From positions 62,001-126,000 of the forward strand of contig JAIVFJ010000021.1 in assembly GCA_025765615.1 (NCBI GenBank): DNA of 64,000 nt. Direction: 5' to 3'. Shown piece by piece: positions 21,311 to 33,754 of this stretch. The position numbers were made by a program, and so were the translations under genes. The number at the start of each line of letters is the position of its first letter. The stretch's first letter is position 1. The notes beneath the pieces were generated by a model, which was not told the DNA's origin, ran no database searches, and saw only the letters and a list, made by a program, of their open reading frames with translations. The stretch is from Zopfochytrium polystomum. Taxonomy: Eukaryota; Chytridiomycota; Chytridiomycetes; Chytridiales; Chytridiaceae.

Positions 21311-23679
21311 ATGTCCTTAATTGAACCGGACTTATTACGGTTAAAGTCTCCAGTGAATATGAAGTCCAGACAAGGCACGGCGCCTGCGGAGCTGTTCTAC
21401 GGGCGCACCGCCACCTCCTCCAACAATACAACCACCACCCCGAACACCTCTACAACCACCACCAACGCCACTCCCTCGGCGGCCTCGTTGTCGTCATCAT
21501 CATCAGCGTCACTGCCATCGGCATCGTCGGCAGGAGCGGCGGCGACAGCGGCGATATCAGGCGCCTCGCTTCCTCGTCCCTCCTCCTCCTCCTCGTCCTC
21601 ATCATCCTCGTCGTCGTCGTCGTCATCATCGTCGTCGTCGTCCTCCTCCTCGTCCTCAAACTGGTCCAAACTGAGGCAACTCCACGTTCGCAGCAGAGTA
21701 TCCCCCAAAAAGTACCGACCCCAGCAGCAGCCCATCCAATCGCCATCCTCTACGACGACCGCGCCGCCCCCTAGTTTCCAACCAAAATCCTCGCACAAGC
21801 TGCTGTGCGACACCCTGCGCGCCCTCATCGATTTGCGCAGGCGCCCCGCCTACCGCTACTTCCCTCATCCCGTTCCACATCATCGCCGCACATCCAGCCG
21901 TCGCCCACCTGGCGGGACACCGCCGCGCCGCCGCGGCTCTCGCCGACGCCCTGACGGACCTGGTGCAGGCGAGGATGGCCGAGCAGGCGCAAGCGCAGAC
22001 GGCGGCGGCCGACGAAGACGACGGCGGCGAGATCGGTGGTGGAGTCGGCGCCAAGGCCGACGAGGTCGACGACGGCGACGACGCAGAGGATAGATACCCC
22101 GCGGGCCAGTGGGGCGTGAGCAACGACGTGTTCCAGGACTTTAAGAAAAAGATCCGCCCCGGCGACGACGGCCCCGACTTGGAGGCGGCCCTGGCGGCGC
22201 TGGTTTCAGAGGCGGTTTTTGGGAAGCGGGCGACGGCGGCGGCCGCGGAGCCGCCGGCTGCGGCGGCGGTGGTGGTGGCCGCGGTCGCGGCGGCAGCGGC
22301 GGCGGGCGATGGTGGTAGGCAGCGGACGGCGTCCGTTCGAGGGACAGCCGGCAGAGGAGGAGGCGGTGCAAGGTCCGGCCGCTCACGGGGTGCCAACTCT
22401 GAGAGGCTACGGACAAACGCGGTCGCCGTCGCCGCCCTCGACGCCAAAGCACCTCCACCTTCGGACGACACCCCCAAAGTCTCCCCACTGGAATCAGGTC
22501 CAACCACCCTAGAATTCTCTGCAGCCGACCCGGAGAAGTCTGCAGCTCGCCAGGCGCACCAAGGCCAAGTCACCAAAAAAGTCGCAGAAGAGGTGGAGGT
22601 GGTCGAAGCGGCGGTTGACAGCGCCATTGAGAGGGCCGTGCTTCAGGCCGCAAATGCTTTTGTTGAGGAGAAGGACGAGACTCCGGCAAAGGGGCATCCC
22701 GCGGAAGTGGAAGACACGCCGATCGTCTCGGACACCGACTCCAACCACATGGAGGTGGACCACCTCGAGACGGAGAGCGGGGCGCCCGCTCCCGGGCCGC
22801 AGGAGCCGTCCCGCGACCCGCAGAACCGACCACGCCAAGCGGGCGACGGCGACGGCGACGGCGACGTCGACGTTGCAGCAGAGCCCGCAGAGAAGAGGCA
22901 AAAGCTCGACCATTCGGAGCCGCAGTCGCCCGCCCGCGTGGCGGCGGTCGCCTCCTCGGTCGAAGTCGGAGGTGGGTCTGCGACGGCGGCGGCGGCGGCG
23001 GCTGGAGGACGGCCGCCGCGGGAGCCAGCCGAGGACCCGACGGTCGGGCAGCCCAAGTCGGCGGCGCGGCGGACGCGCGCGGAGCTGCGGAGGGACCTTG
23101 CCGCGCTGCGGAAGGAGCGCAAGCGACTCGTCGCGGAGAACTTGGCGCTGCAGCGGGAGGTGGCCGCGCTCCGGGCCAGAGAAGCCGCGGAGCCGCTGCA
23201 GACACCCTTGCAGCAGCACCACGCGAGGGTGGGCGAGGGCGAAGGCGAGGAGGGCGAGGCCGGAGGAGCGGCGGAAAAGGACGACGAGGGCGGGGAGGGA
23301 GGCGCGGCATCCTCGTCCCCTTCGGACATGGCCGAAGACAAGGATGAGGGGGGTGTCCGAGCCTCCAGACGGCTCGTCCGCCACCACCACGCCCAAGGAA
23401 CGAGACGTCGCGGAGCAGCAGCAGCCGCCGCCGCCGCCACCACCACCACCACCACAACCAGTCAAGGCGCAACATCTTGAAGAGGTGACCGAGACGGCCA
23501 CAGCTGCTGCTGTCGGCGGCCCCGGCCCCGGCCCCGCTCTTGAAACTGATCCGCCGGAGCCAAAGGACACGGTTATGACAGGCAACGAGAGCGGGCCGCC
23601 CAGCGCCTCGCAGACTCAGACGCAGTCGAGCGAGTCGGAGGAAACGCCGGCGAAGGGGGGCCAGTGCTTGATGATGTAG
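21311..23679 (+). CDS. Unknown Ser/Ala-rich protein with zipper-like coil; frame interrupted twice
   Basis: Three frames, each with protein-like sequence, follow one another. Frame A (from ATG 21311 or 21359) has long Ser runs, then NWSKLRQLHVRSR and HKLLCDTLRALIDLRRRPAY. Near 21861-21868 (a CCC triplet) the sense moves to frame B: PFHIIAAHPAVAHLAGHRR, then QWGVSNDVFQDFKKKI, acidic stretches, and a leucine-zipper-like helix (LRKERKRLVAENLALQREV, near 23110-23170). Near a G6 run (about 23351-23356) it moves to frame C, which ends in GGQCLMM at 23679. Each shift equals one surplus base at a homopolymer, so assembly indels or a recent pseudogene are the simplest readings. I found no intron that bridges either. 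The terminal CLMM would fit a farnesylation CaaX box if frame C is real. Family not recognised. Confidence 0.5.
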
Positions 23680-23888
23680 CAACCGTTGCCGCCGCCGTTT
23701 TTTTATAGTCATTTTTGGCATTCTTCTCTTGTAGTTTTCTCTTCGAAAAAAATCTCTTCTTTCTTTATTGCGACAGCAGCCCGCTTTATTTAGTACCACC
23801 CCTCTGGCTCCTGTGTTTTTCCAGCTGTCTCTCTTGTGCCCAGCTTTTGCATTCCCATTCCTTGAGTGCAACCAGTCCGTCGGCCCCT

Positions 23889-23987
<99 letters not shown>

Positions 23988-24452
23988 CTCACTCCCTCTC
24001 TCTGCCTTGCTGTCTCTCTTTGCCCCTCGCGCGCTGCCGTCTCTCACTCTCCTCACTCCCCTGTCCTTTTTTTTTTATTCCCCTCGTTATCCTGCCGCTT
24101 CTTACCTCCTTGTCCCTCGCCCTCCTGCTAATTCGGCCCCGGCTTCCCGTTCTTTTGGTCGCAAGCTGTACAGTTTTTTCTTTCTTTCTTCCTTTCTTAC
24201 TGTCTTTGCATTGCCCAACCTTTGCCCTTCGTTGTTTTTTGTTTGAAACTCCGCCAGAAAGAAAAGAATAAAATAAATAAAAAAAGAGAAAGATCCACGG
24301 GTGCGCCCCAAGCAACCAAACCAACCCACTTCCACAAGGCAGCCACCAGCAGCATCCGTCCAGCCAGCGCCCCCACCGCAACCTACCCCCTCCAACGACC
24401 ACGACCGGGGCGCCCCCCTCCTCCTACGATTAACACACACACAGACACACAC
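23680..24452. repeat. Intergenic with long CT microsatellite
   Basis: Non-coding DNA between two plus-strand genes. It is dominated by a (CT)n tract of about 90 bp at 23893-23983, followed by pyrimidine-rich DNA and a T10 run. It probably contains the promoter of the next gene. Confidence 0.7.
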
Positions 24453-25628
24453 ATGTCCTCCTTCTCCTCCTCGGACGCCGCCGAGCCGCCCCCACCGCCG
24501 CCCCCCGACAGCAGCGGCGGCGGCCCCAGCAGCAGCCCCAGCAACATCGCGTTCGGCGGCGACGAACCCGCCGCCTCCTCCTCCTCCTCCTCCTCCTCCT
24601 CCTTCGCCGCCGCCGCCGACGCCGCCGACGCCGTCCTCCCCACGGTCCAGGCGGCGGCCGCCTTGACGTCGCCGCTCGCCGCCGCGACGGCCGCGTGCGG
24701 CGCCGCGGTCGTGCTGGCGGTCTACTTTGCGCTGCTGTCGCTCGTCAACCCTGCCGCGCGCCGCCGCCGGTGGCTGAGGTGGAGGAGGCAGCAGCAGGGG
24801 CGGGGGAGGCAGAGGCTGCAGATGCGCAGCAGCGGCGGCGGCGCGACGGCGACGACGACGACGAAGGTATGCCGGGGGGGGGGGGGGGGGGGGGAAGTCG
24901 CGTTGGAGTGTGCGGGGCGCGTGACACCTCCCCCGACCCTCGCTTTCTCGCTCTCCTCTCTCTCTCACTCTCTCTCCATTCTCATCCTGCATCGCTAAAC
25001 GCACTCTTCCCCCTTCCCCCGCTACCAGCCTGCCTCCTCGACACACCACACGCCTACGTCGGACGACGACGCGACCGACGACGCGACCGACGACGCGACC
25101 GACGACGTGGACGCCAACGCCACCGCCGCGGGAGCCAGTTTCGCCGACGACGACGGCAAGGGCGACCTTGCGCGGCGCGTTGCGGCGCTGGAGGCGGCCC
25201 TCTTCGGCGTGCGGGCGGAGGTTTCGGCGCTGCAGCTGCAGGGGCGGGGGCCGCCGCCGCCGACGGCTTCGATGATGGCGGCGGCTGCTTCGCCCGCGGC
25301 GGCGACGGCGGGACCCCTGCGCGCGCCGCCGCCGCCGCCGCCACCCCCACCGCCCCCGCCCCCGCCGCCACCGGGGGTGACTGCGGCGTCGGTGGCGGGA
25401 GCGGTGGTGGTCAAGCGCGCGGCGAGGGCGCCGGGCGAGGCGGCAGCGGTGGCGGCGAAAGCGGCGGAGCCGAGCATGGCCGACGTGCTGCGCGAGCTGA
25501 CGCGGGTGCAACGCAAGGCGGTCGAGAGCATTGGGTGCGTGTGTGATTTTGTTGTTGTTTTTTGTGCTGGTTGTGATGTTTGTTTGTTTGTTTGTTTTCG
25601 TTGTCTTTCTAACGCGCTCGTGCGTGTA

Positions 25629-25675
<47 letters not shown>

Positions 25676-26729
25676 TCTCTCTCCGGCTTCAGCTCCCCGC
25701 GCAAGTCGTACCTGCGGCAGCGTTCGACGCGTGACCACGCGGCGCGGTTCCAGCGGGTCGACAGCGACGACGACGACGAGGACGACGATGATCAGCAGAA
25801 GCCTCAGCAGCAGCAGCAGCGGCAGGGCGACGCTGCTGCTACCACTGCGCGTGCACCTGGTGCTCTGTTTGGTAACAGCGACGACGACGACGGCGACGAG
25901 GAGAATGCCGAAAGGTTTGCGACGGTGCCGAGCAGGTGAGAGAGTGTGTGTGTGTGTGTGTTGTTGGTGGCGTTTCTTGCTGGTGAAAATCCAACAACGA
26001 CAACCAAACAACGACAACGACAACGTGCAAAACCCATCACGTTTTTCTTTTTAGGAAGCGCGCGGCGGGAGGGCTCACGTCGCCGAAGAGGATGAGGCCG
26101 GCGCGGCCGCCGCCGCCTGGGCCAGCTCTCATGCTGGCTGTGTCGCAGGAAGAACTGTATGTAAAGGGAAGGGGGAGTAGCGAGCGCAGCGATCGAGTGA
26201 GAGGGGTTGCCGAGCCCGCGTTTGACTCATTCCCCACCGTTCTTTTCCCGTCGTGGCAAAGCAGCAAGCGGGCCAAAGTCTTGAGGAGAGTGAGGGCGCC
26301 CGCCCCTGCGGCGAGGTAAGAAAGAGCGCGTACGACGTTTGTCGGAGTGTGTGTGTGAGGAGGAGGAGGAGGAGGAGGAGGAGGAGGATAAGCCCCTTTT
26401 TCGGATCTTCCCTCTCTCGTCTTGTCTTTTTAGTTTACTTCTTTTCTCCTCTGACTGAATCCCCCTCCCCCTCTGGGGCGCAACAAGTAATGGCAATGGC
26501 AGCGGCGACGGCGGCGCGTTTGACATTTCGAAGCAGCTACCGTTTGTCCAGCTGCGCAAGACGCACATTCCACGGTAAGCTAGTTGCAATGGATCTGTAT
26601 GTATGTATGTACACGCACGCAGGTTAGGCTAATGAATTATTATTTTTTTCTATTGAATGAATGAATGCACGCAGGTCGCCTGGCGGCACGACGCTCATCC
26701 ACCAAAAGGCCAAACCGTTGTTCCATTGA
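24453..26729 (+). CDS. Hypothetical single-pass membrane coiled-coil protein
   Basis: Seven exons fit: 24453-24866, 25029-25534, 25693-25935, 26055-26156, 26262-26315, 26488-26574 and 26675-26729; total 1461 nt (486 residues). A Pro/Ser-rich N terminus of about 75 residues leads to one likely membrane helix (AACGAAVVLAVYFALLSLV) followed by a strongly basic patch (RRRRWLRWRR), which favours a cytosolic C-terminal side. A helix follows (LARRVAALEAALFGVRAEV, short coiled coil), then a polyproline stretch, acidic/Gln-rich stretches and a C-terminal block KQLPFVQLRKTHIPR. Intron 2 holds a CA repeat. The acceptor of exon 5 could instead be at 26264. I do not recognise the family. Confidence 0.65.
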
Positions 26730-26868
26730 ATGAACGAAGAAGAAGAAGAAGACGAGAGGCGGACGGACGACAGGCTGGCACTGTGCATATGCGTGCATGC
26801 CAGAAGAGCCCTTGCCCAGGCGCGAAGACGCAGGAAGGGAAGAAGGACGAGGAAAGGGAAAGGAGCCA

Positions 26869-26907
<39 letters not shown>

Positions 26908-27348
26908 AAGAAAGAAAACAAAATTGTGTTTGTTACGTGTTATTGGAGGGACTTAGACCCCTCCTCCGCCGGCCCCGTCTCCGGCTCGCCTCTTTGCCTT
27001 TACCTACCCCTCCCCGCTCCGCTCCAAAGTCCTCCATCACCCACCCACCCACCCACCCACCTCCTTCCCTTCCCCCTTTTTCCATCTTCACCACCGCTCA
27101 CTACCGCACCACAACACCCACCACACCGACAGACAGACATCCATCAACCCATAACCATGACCCGTTTTGCAAACGAAATGAGAAAGAGAGAAGAAAAAAA
27201 AAAAAAAAAAAAAAAAGAAGGAAAGCGATCCTCAACGAAACAAAGAGAGACAGAGAAAAACGATTATCAAAGCTCTCTCGATGGGAAACAAAAAAAAAAA
27301 AAAAACGGAAACAGAGAACGCGTGAGAGTGGGAGTCAAGTGCGGGAGC

Positions 27349-27380
<32 letters not shown>

Positions 27381-27743
27381 AAGAGAGGATCATCAGCAGA
27401 AAAAAGGAAAGGAAAAGGTTGCTCGCTCGCCGTGGCAGCCCTTTTTTCCCCTTGCGGCAAGAAAGGGGCCTTTTTCAACTCAATCCTCCCTCCTCCCAAC
27501 CAACAAAATAAATCTACCTCACTAGTCATCACCACACCCAACGGAACGACGGCCGCTGGGGTCCCGGTCTCGATCGACTCCAATCCAATCCAATCCAACC
27601 CGATCACTCGGCGGCTGCGGCCTTCTTCTTCTTCTTCTTCTTCTCTGCATTGTGAGGGGGAGGTGGGGCGCACGGCGGGGAGAGACGAAAAGCAGAAAGA
27701 GTTAGAGTGGATGCAAAAAGCCAAACCGCGAGAGAGAAAAAAA
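26730..27743. other. Intergenic, homopolymer-rich
   Basis: About 1 kb between the convergent ends of the membrane-protein gene (+) and NOP58 (-). It contains poly-A runs (about 26870-26905, 27194-27216, 27351-27379) and CCCA repeats near 27039-27060. Long lysine-rich open frames here are read-through of poly-A and are not credible genes. Confidence 0.55.
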
Positions 27744-28259
27744 TTAACCTTTCTCGTCAGCTTTGCCGTCCTCTTCCGCGGCAGGTGCCGGCGCGTCGGC
27801 CGCCTTCTTCTTGCCCTTTTTGCTCGTGCTGCTACTGCTGCCCGCTTCCGCGCTCTCCGGCGCAACGGCCTCGCCAGCGTCCGCCGCCGCTGCGGCCTTC
27901 TTCTTCTTCTTCTTTTTCTCCTCCTCCGCCGGCGCCGGCGCGGTCGCCTCCGCCTCGACCGCCATGGCGTCATCGGCCGCTGCCGCGTCCTTCTTCTTCT
28001 TCTTTTTCTTCTCCTTCTTGTCCTCCGCCTCCGCCTCCGCCGCCGCCGGTGCGGGAGCCTCCTCCGCCATGTCGGCGTCCGCCTCCGCGTCCTTCTTGGC
28101 CTTCTTTTCCTTCTTCTCTTTCTTCTTCTTTGGCGCCTCCTCCTCCTCGCGGTCGCCGTTCGCGTGGCCGTTCTCCTCGGGCGCTTTGCGCTTCCGGCTG
28201 CTGCTGGCGTCGACTTGCGCGGGCACAGCGTCGTTTGCCGTGTTGTACGACGAGGCGCT

Positions 28260-28341
<82 letters not shown>

Positions 28342-30002
28342 GTGTGTGATGCGTGGCGTTAGACGTTACTCAAAGAACAAAAAAAAAAAGCACAAAAGAT
28401 CAGAAACTTACGCGTTGAACTCAAACTTGCGGGCCTGCTTCGCCTTTCCGGCGAACGCGGGGGCCCCCGCGTTGACGGAGACGCGCGCGTGGCCCTCGAG
28501 CTGGCGCAGTCGGTCCTCGGCCTTTGCGCGGAGCGCGACGCCGACGGTGGGCGCGCCGGTCTCCGGGTCGATGCTCTCGCCCTCGCCCAGGGCGTCGACG
28601 CGGATGGCGAGCGCGGCCTTTGTGGCCACGACGCGGGCCATCTTCCCCTTGATCTTCGGGCCGGCCTGGCCGACGATGGACGCGTGGTAGATCAGCCCGT
28701 ACTTGGGCGTGTCGTGCTTGGCCTTGAGGGCACGGAAGAGGGCCTTCTCGGCGCCGAGGATCTGGATCGTGGAGGCAGGTTGCTTCGACAGGTTCAGGAG
28801 CGAGCCCGAGTGCGCGATGAGTCGCGCGCCGACCAGTTCACCGACAAGGCAGGTCAGGTTCGGCGCGATGGCGGCCATGCGGTGCTTCAGGTAGCTGTAG
28901 AGCTGGGCTCGGTATTCGGAGATGGAGATGATCTGGTCGGCGAGGTGGGTAATGTTCTCGATATCCTCCTCGGAGATCTCCGTGCCCATCGATATCTCTG
29001 CCGCGTCCTTCAGTTCTGCTTCGAGCTCCTCGGGAAGAATGCCCGACAGGTCGGCGTTGGCTGCGTTGGTTCGGGTGCCCATCGCTTTGATGATTTTGGC
29101 GTAGGCAACGTTGTCCACAATGATCTTGGTCATTTCGGGGAAGTGCCAGCCGTACCATTCCTTGACGCGCATCGCGTACGTGTTCACTTCCTTGTCCAGG
29201 TCGTCAAGAAGGTGAATTGCCTGAACGATCATCGTGTCCACTTTGTCGGGCGAGAACTTTAGCTTATACCGAGAGAGCGAGTGCGAGAGACCGAGGATCA
29301 TTGCGTTCATGTCCGACTCTTGAATGCCCGAAAGCAGGGACGACAGTTGTGACCGGATTCCGCGCATCAGCTCCTGTGTTCCTTGGTCCGCAACGACCGT
29401 GATGTTGAACTTTTTTGCAATGGCGCTTGCTTTGATTGCAGGCGCAGTGTCATAGAAAGTGTGATCGCTGTGCGTTAGAACGAAAGTCTCCAACACACTC
29501 CTGCATCCTCGAACACTCCGTCGAGCGATGCACAAACCGAAAGCTCTACTTACCAAGTTTGCTGTCGCCAACTGCAAATTTCTCCTTCATGTCCTTTTCG
29601 CTGAGCTCCGTCGTCAAAAAGCTCTTCAGGCCCTTTGACAGTTTGCCCTCGACCAGCGCGGTGACGGCAGCCAGAGCGTCGGCCGTGTTCTCAAACTTTG
29701 AAAACGCTTTTAACTTGACACTGGGGATCGTTGTGGTCGGGTCAGCGTGGAGAGGGAAATGCGTTGGGAGGGAAGGACGGGGCAAACGCCAATGTCAGTT
29801 TCGACGGCCAACGACGGTGAGTGGTGGGAGTAGACGAGGCGATCAGGGAGGGCCTCTCTCTCTCTACCAAAGGCTCTCACGTTTTGTTGGCAGCATCCGG
29901 GGTGGCAAAGTGGCGGTGAATGTCGTCTGCGTCAGCCAGCTTGGACTCGTCCGCCATGCGGAAGAGCGCGTAGCCCGCCGGCGTCTCGAAGAGGACAAGC
30001 AT
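27744..30002 (-). CDS. NOP58: Nucleolar box C/D snoRNP protein NOP58
   Basis: Core protein of box C/D snoRNPs, which guide 2'-O-methylation and pre-rRNA processing in the nucleolus with NOP56, fibrillarin and SNU13. Four exons fit: 30002-29881, 29720-29554, 29429-28412 and 28257-27744; total 1821 nt (606 residues; human NOP58 is 529). It begins [14 protein letters not shown]. Conserved blocks are [50 protein letters not shown], and the Nop-domain signature [20 protein letters not shown] then [18 protein letters not shown]. The C-terminal tail has alternating Lys runs and acidic/Ala stretches (the KKE tail seen across NOP58 proteins) and is longer than usual. Intron 3 contains a long CA repeat in the transcript sense. 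Confidence 0.97.
28258..28411 (-). repeat. NOP58 intron 3 with CA microsatellite at the acceptor
   Basis: A GT repeat of about 80 bp on the plus strand (28261-28340) reads as (CA)n in the NOP58 transcript and runs right up to the CCAG acceptor at 28258. The usual polypyrimidine tract is therefore replaced by CA dinucleotides. Confidence 0.8.
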
Positions 30003-31266
30003 TGGGGAGGGTTTGTGGGCGGGATGACGTATGTGGCAAGTGGGAGAGAGGGGGAAGGAGAGGGTGCGCAAAAGGCTGCTGCCGGGGTCTTGATCGGACG
30101 ACTCGAAAAAGGGCGGCGGTGAGGGGGTGTGTCGGCGGCGAGCTCGGTAGTTCTTGTGTCAAAACTGCAGAGAGCCCTGAAGGTGAAGTGGGAGGCCGAT
30201 TGACCAGACGACGAAACGACGCTCGTTAGAAAAAAAAAGAAGAAGAAGAAAATAAGCAGTAAAAAGTGAAAAAAGAAAGAAAGAAGGAGACGATGGGACA
30301 AGACGGGGAGTCGAGAGTTCGACCTTGGCCCCCGCCTCGTCTTGAGTCCCCTCCGCCCCACGCGCGCGCCGCGCCGTCGCGCTAGGCAGTGCAGTTGAAT
30401 AGCTCCCCTGCGTGCGGTCGACGTCGTTCGCTCTAACGGGACAAGACGAAGACGAAGAAGAAAAAGTGGAGCTCGCCTCAGGCCACAAAAGTGATCAGTG
30501 GGCGGCGGCAATGGGAGCAAGTGGGACGGACGACGTGTTGGAGGACCACACGCCGCGATTGAGTGTGCCAAGTATTTGGCGGGCAGGGCAGGGGGAGCAG
30601 GCAGGGCAGGCAGGCCGAGACCGGCCGGCGTGGCGAGCATCGGCGGGGAACGAGGAAACCCGCAAAGAGGGAGGAGAGGAGGAAGCACAAGCATCATGAC
30701 AAGGCAGATCCAACCTACCAAACTGCCGACTTCCTCTTTTCTTTTCTCTTTTTTTTTTCTTCTTGTTTGTGTTCCTTTTCATTTTCGTTTGACAAGAAAA
30801 ATGCTTTGGGAGGCGTTGTTGCGACAGGAGAGAGAGAGAGCGGGACAGGAAAGGTCAACGTCGGTTGGTCGGTCGAGACAGCGGCAGCGGCTGAAGCGTG
30901 CGCCGGGGAAAGGGCGAAGTTAAGGGAGGCGAGGGGGGTGACGGGGGAAAAAGGTGCCATGAAGGAGCCGCAAGTCACGACGGCGAAGAGGACGACGATA
31001 AAAGAGAGCAAGGAGAACGGCATCACTTAAAGCGAAGAGGAAAAGAAGGGGCGAAAATAAACTGAAACAAAATCAAAACAAGCAGAAGTCAAATTCCCAC
31101 TGCTTCCACCTCTCACGAAGTACTCGAACCCAGAACGACACACCCACTTCTCCGCCGCAATACATCCTTATCCCAACCCCAAAAAAAGGAAGCAAGTGAT
31201 AACCAAAATAACAGACGGTAGTGGGGAAAGAAAAGAAAGAGCAACGCGCAACTCACAGGAAAGAGT
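30003..31266. other. Intergenic upstream of NOP58, downstream of calnexin
   Basis: About 1.26 kb with no convincing coding sequence. It should contain the NOP58 promoter and the calnexin 3' UTR. Purine-rich stretches (AAGAAG at about 30230-30290) and GGGCAGG-type short repeats near 30583-30625 are visible. Overlapping open frames on both strands have no protein-like composition. Confidence 0.5.
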
Positions 31267-33754
31267 TTACTCCTTCTTTGCAGCAGCCCGCTTCGTTGCT
31301 CCTCCAGTCTTCTCAACCTTCGGAACGGCCTCTGCGCTCGGTGCGCCGGCTGCTGGCTTGTCGTCTGCGGAGGGCGCATCGGTCTTCTTCGCGGCATCCT
31401 TCTTCTCGGGCGCAGCGGCAGCCGCTGGCGCGGGTTTGCCACGGATGTACATGCTCGCAATGGACGCGATAGAGTAGAATCCCCAAAGGATAAAGAAGAT
31501 ACCGATGCCTGCGGCCGACGGGTCCGCAGAGAACGCACCGATGGGATCATTCCGGGCTTGCTGCGCAATCTTGACAATGCGGTATCGGTAGTCTTCGGCG
31601 ACGTCCATCACGCGCTGCATGATCGAGGCACCCTTGGGCTCATCTTCGGACTTGGGGGCTTCCTTCTTCTCCTGCTCGCCCTCCAGCTTCGACTTGACCG
31701 CCCAGGTTTCTTCCAGGAGCGCCTTCGCGTCTGCCTCGCTGTGTCCAATGTAAATGTTGTCAAACAAGATGCCGTCCTGCATGGTCCAGAGCTCAAAGCC
31801 AATAGCGCCGATCTTGTTGAACTTCGCCGGGTGCAAGTCCTCAAAGAACTTGGGGTTGGGGATGCGGCGCGGGGCCCAGGGTCCCTTGTATGCAGGGTTG
31901 TCAATCATCGGAGCGCGCCATTTGCCCTTGTAATCGGGGTTTGCCTTCATCGGCTTCGTCCACGGGCCACAGCCAGAGACCTCGGCACACTTGGGGTTGT
32001 CTACGGTTGGCGCAACCCAGTCTCCGTCCTCGTCGTCGTCCCAGTCCTCCGGCTTGACGGACTCAGGGTCGGGAATGGTAAGAGGTTCTTCCTCGAGCCA
32101 GTCTTCAGGCATCTATACCGAAGTTGCAGTTTTCATGAGATCGTGAATTTTGGGATGCAAGTCAATGAAACGAAACCAACCACTGCATCCTCATCAACGA
32201 TCTGCATAGGCGCATCTTCATCCCAGTCATCCGGCTTCTTCGCGTCAGGGTCGGCAATCCTGCGGAAAAACGAGTGAGAAAGCATTCGCGGGTTTTAACC
32301 CGAAGGAAGAACTCACTTGGCAACATCGACCCAGTCCTCTGGCTTCTTGTCCTCGGGGTCGTCGATTTCTGCGTTCGGGGGGCGGTCAAGCTTATTCAGC
32401 ACTGAAATGAAATTAAATATACGCTCCAAATCACCTTTTGGGGGGTTCACCGCGGGGGTGAAATCGGTGAGAAGGCTGCCTTTCTTGGAGCTCTCGTTGT
32501 TGATCAGGATCTCAAAGCTGTTGTCGGGGCGAACGATAAGGGTGTAGACTGTTGAAGTCTTCGAGATCTTGGCTGCGGGAGGCGCGTTCAGGTGCTTCTC
32601 CTCAAATTCGCCAGTGATCGGGTTCTTGTGGCGGAAAATGAAATGCACTTTGTTGGTCATGCCACACTTATCGGGGCCGAACACTGTGGGAGAATGAGCT
32701 AGGTGAGCAAATGGATTGACCACACGCGGGAAGCAGGGTGGCGCGACTCAACTGATTGTGTACGGGCTCTTGTCGCTGAATTTGGTCGGCTCAAATGCCG
32801 CGTCGTGCGTAAGCAGCTTCATGTAGGCGCCACCGCACTCCAAGCCATTCTGGAGCTTGACCTCGTACCTAGTAAACGCGAAAATGTGAGCGAATTGGAA
32901 AGAGTCGAACCGAAAAAGGGGGGTATGCTCACTGGACAACGAGACCCTTGTCAGCGGGATCAATGGGCTCGGGGAAAAGGGCGGAAATGGCCTTCAAACA
33001 AGAGAATTCGTCGTCAGCTAAAGAAACACGCACGACTTGCGCAGCAAAGCACGTTGCATTACATGGTGGGCAGCAGGAGTCTTCACAACCAACCCCTTGT
33101 CGTAGACAATGGCCGGGAACACGGTTGCCTCTTCAATCTTCCACCGGCCGCGGTAGTTCAGCAATTCCTCGTCTTCGATGCCATCGACAATCTTCTTGGT
33201 CTCCGACGGGTGCCAGCGGTCCGCAGTCTCGGGTGTAAACTGCTCAAGGAAAGGGGCTGTGATCGAAGTCGCCTGGAACAAGAAAAAAACATGAGCCTCT
33301 GTTCAAAGAAAGGGACTGACTGGTAGACGCTGGGCAAAGTTGGGCGATTGTGTCGAGAACGCAAATGACGAGCAGGGAGTGACAGAACCAATGTGAGAAG
33401 GCAACAGCACAATGCGGGGATTTGGGTTGTGCGATGGTGGAGTGGAGCAAGAATGCAGCTCGCTGGGGCGCTGGGGCGCGAGTAATCAGGGGCCTTGCCG
33501 CCTTGCTTCAATCACCAATCACCAATAAATAATCGCGCGCGACTGGTGGGGGGGGAGGAGGGAGTTGTTGCAACAACTCTCCATCCAACCTTGAAGACGA
33601 CGTCGTCCGTGGCGGGCTCGGGGGGCACTGCGCCGGCGTCGTACTCGTCTTCGGCGGTCGCGTCATCGACGTCGTTTGCAAACGCCACGCGGCCAGACGC
33701 GAGCGAGAGTGCAATGAGGGAGGTCGCAAGCTGGAGAACGAAGCGGAACTTCAT
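31267..33754 (-). CDS. cnx1: Calnexin, ER lectin chaperone
   Basis: Type I ER membrane chaperone that binds monoglucosylated N-glycans. Eight exons fit: 33754-33590, 33272-33063, 32991-32933, 32868-32753, 32683-32435, 32401-32317, 32259-32184 and 32112-31267; total 1806 nt (601 residues). A signal peptide starts [20 protein letters not shown]. The lectin domain has [20 protein letters not shown] and the family signature YTIMFGPDKCG across a splice join. The P-domain repeats follow: [30 protein letters not shown], then the GxW set ([20 protein letters not shown]). A single membrane helix ([21 protein letters not shown]) precedes a short Lys/Ala/Pro cytosolic tail ending AAAKKE, which is not a classical KKXX signal. 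Confidence 0.97.

Noticed and set aside
26730..28349. Long plus-strand frame of 539 codons
   Set aside because: Built from poly-A (Lys), CCCA and GT repeats and the antisense of NOP58; starts where a real gene ends. A shadow.
29430..29880. Box C/D snoRNA inside NOP58 introns
   Set aside because: NOP58 introns host snoRNAs in some organisms, but I found no TGATGA with a matching CTGA in either intron.
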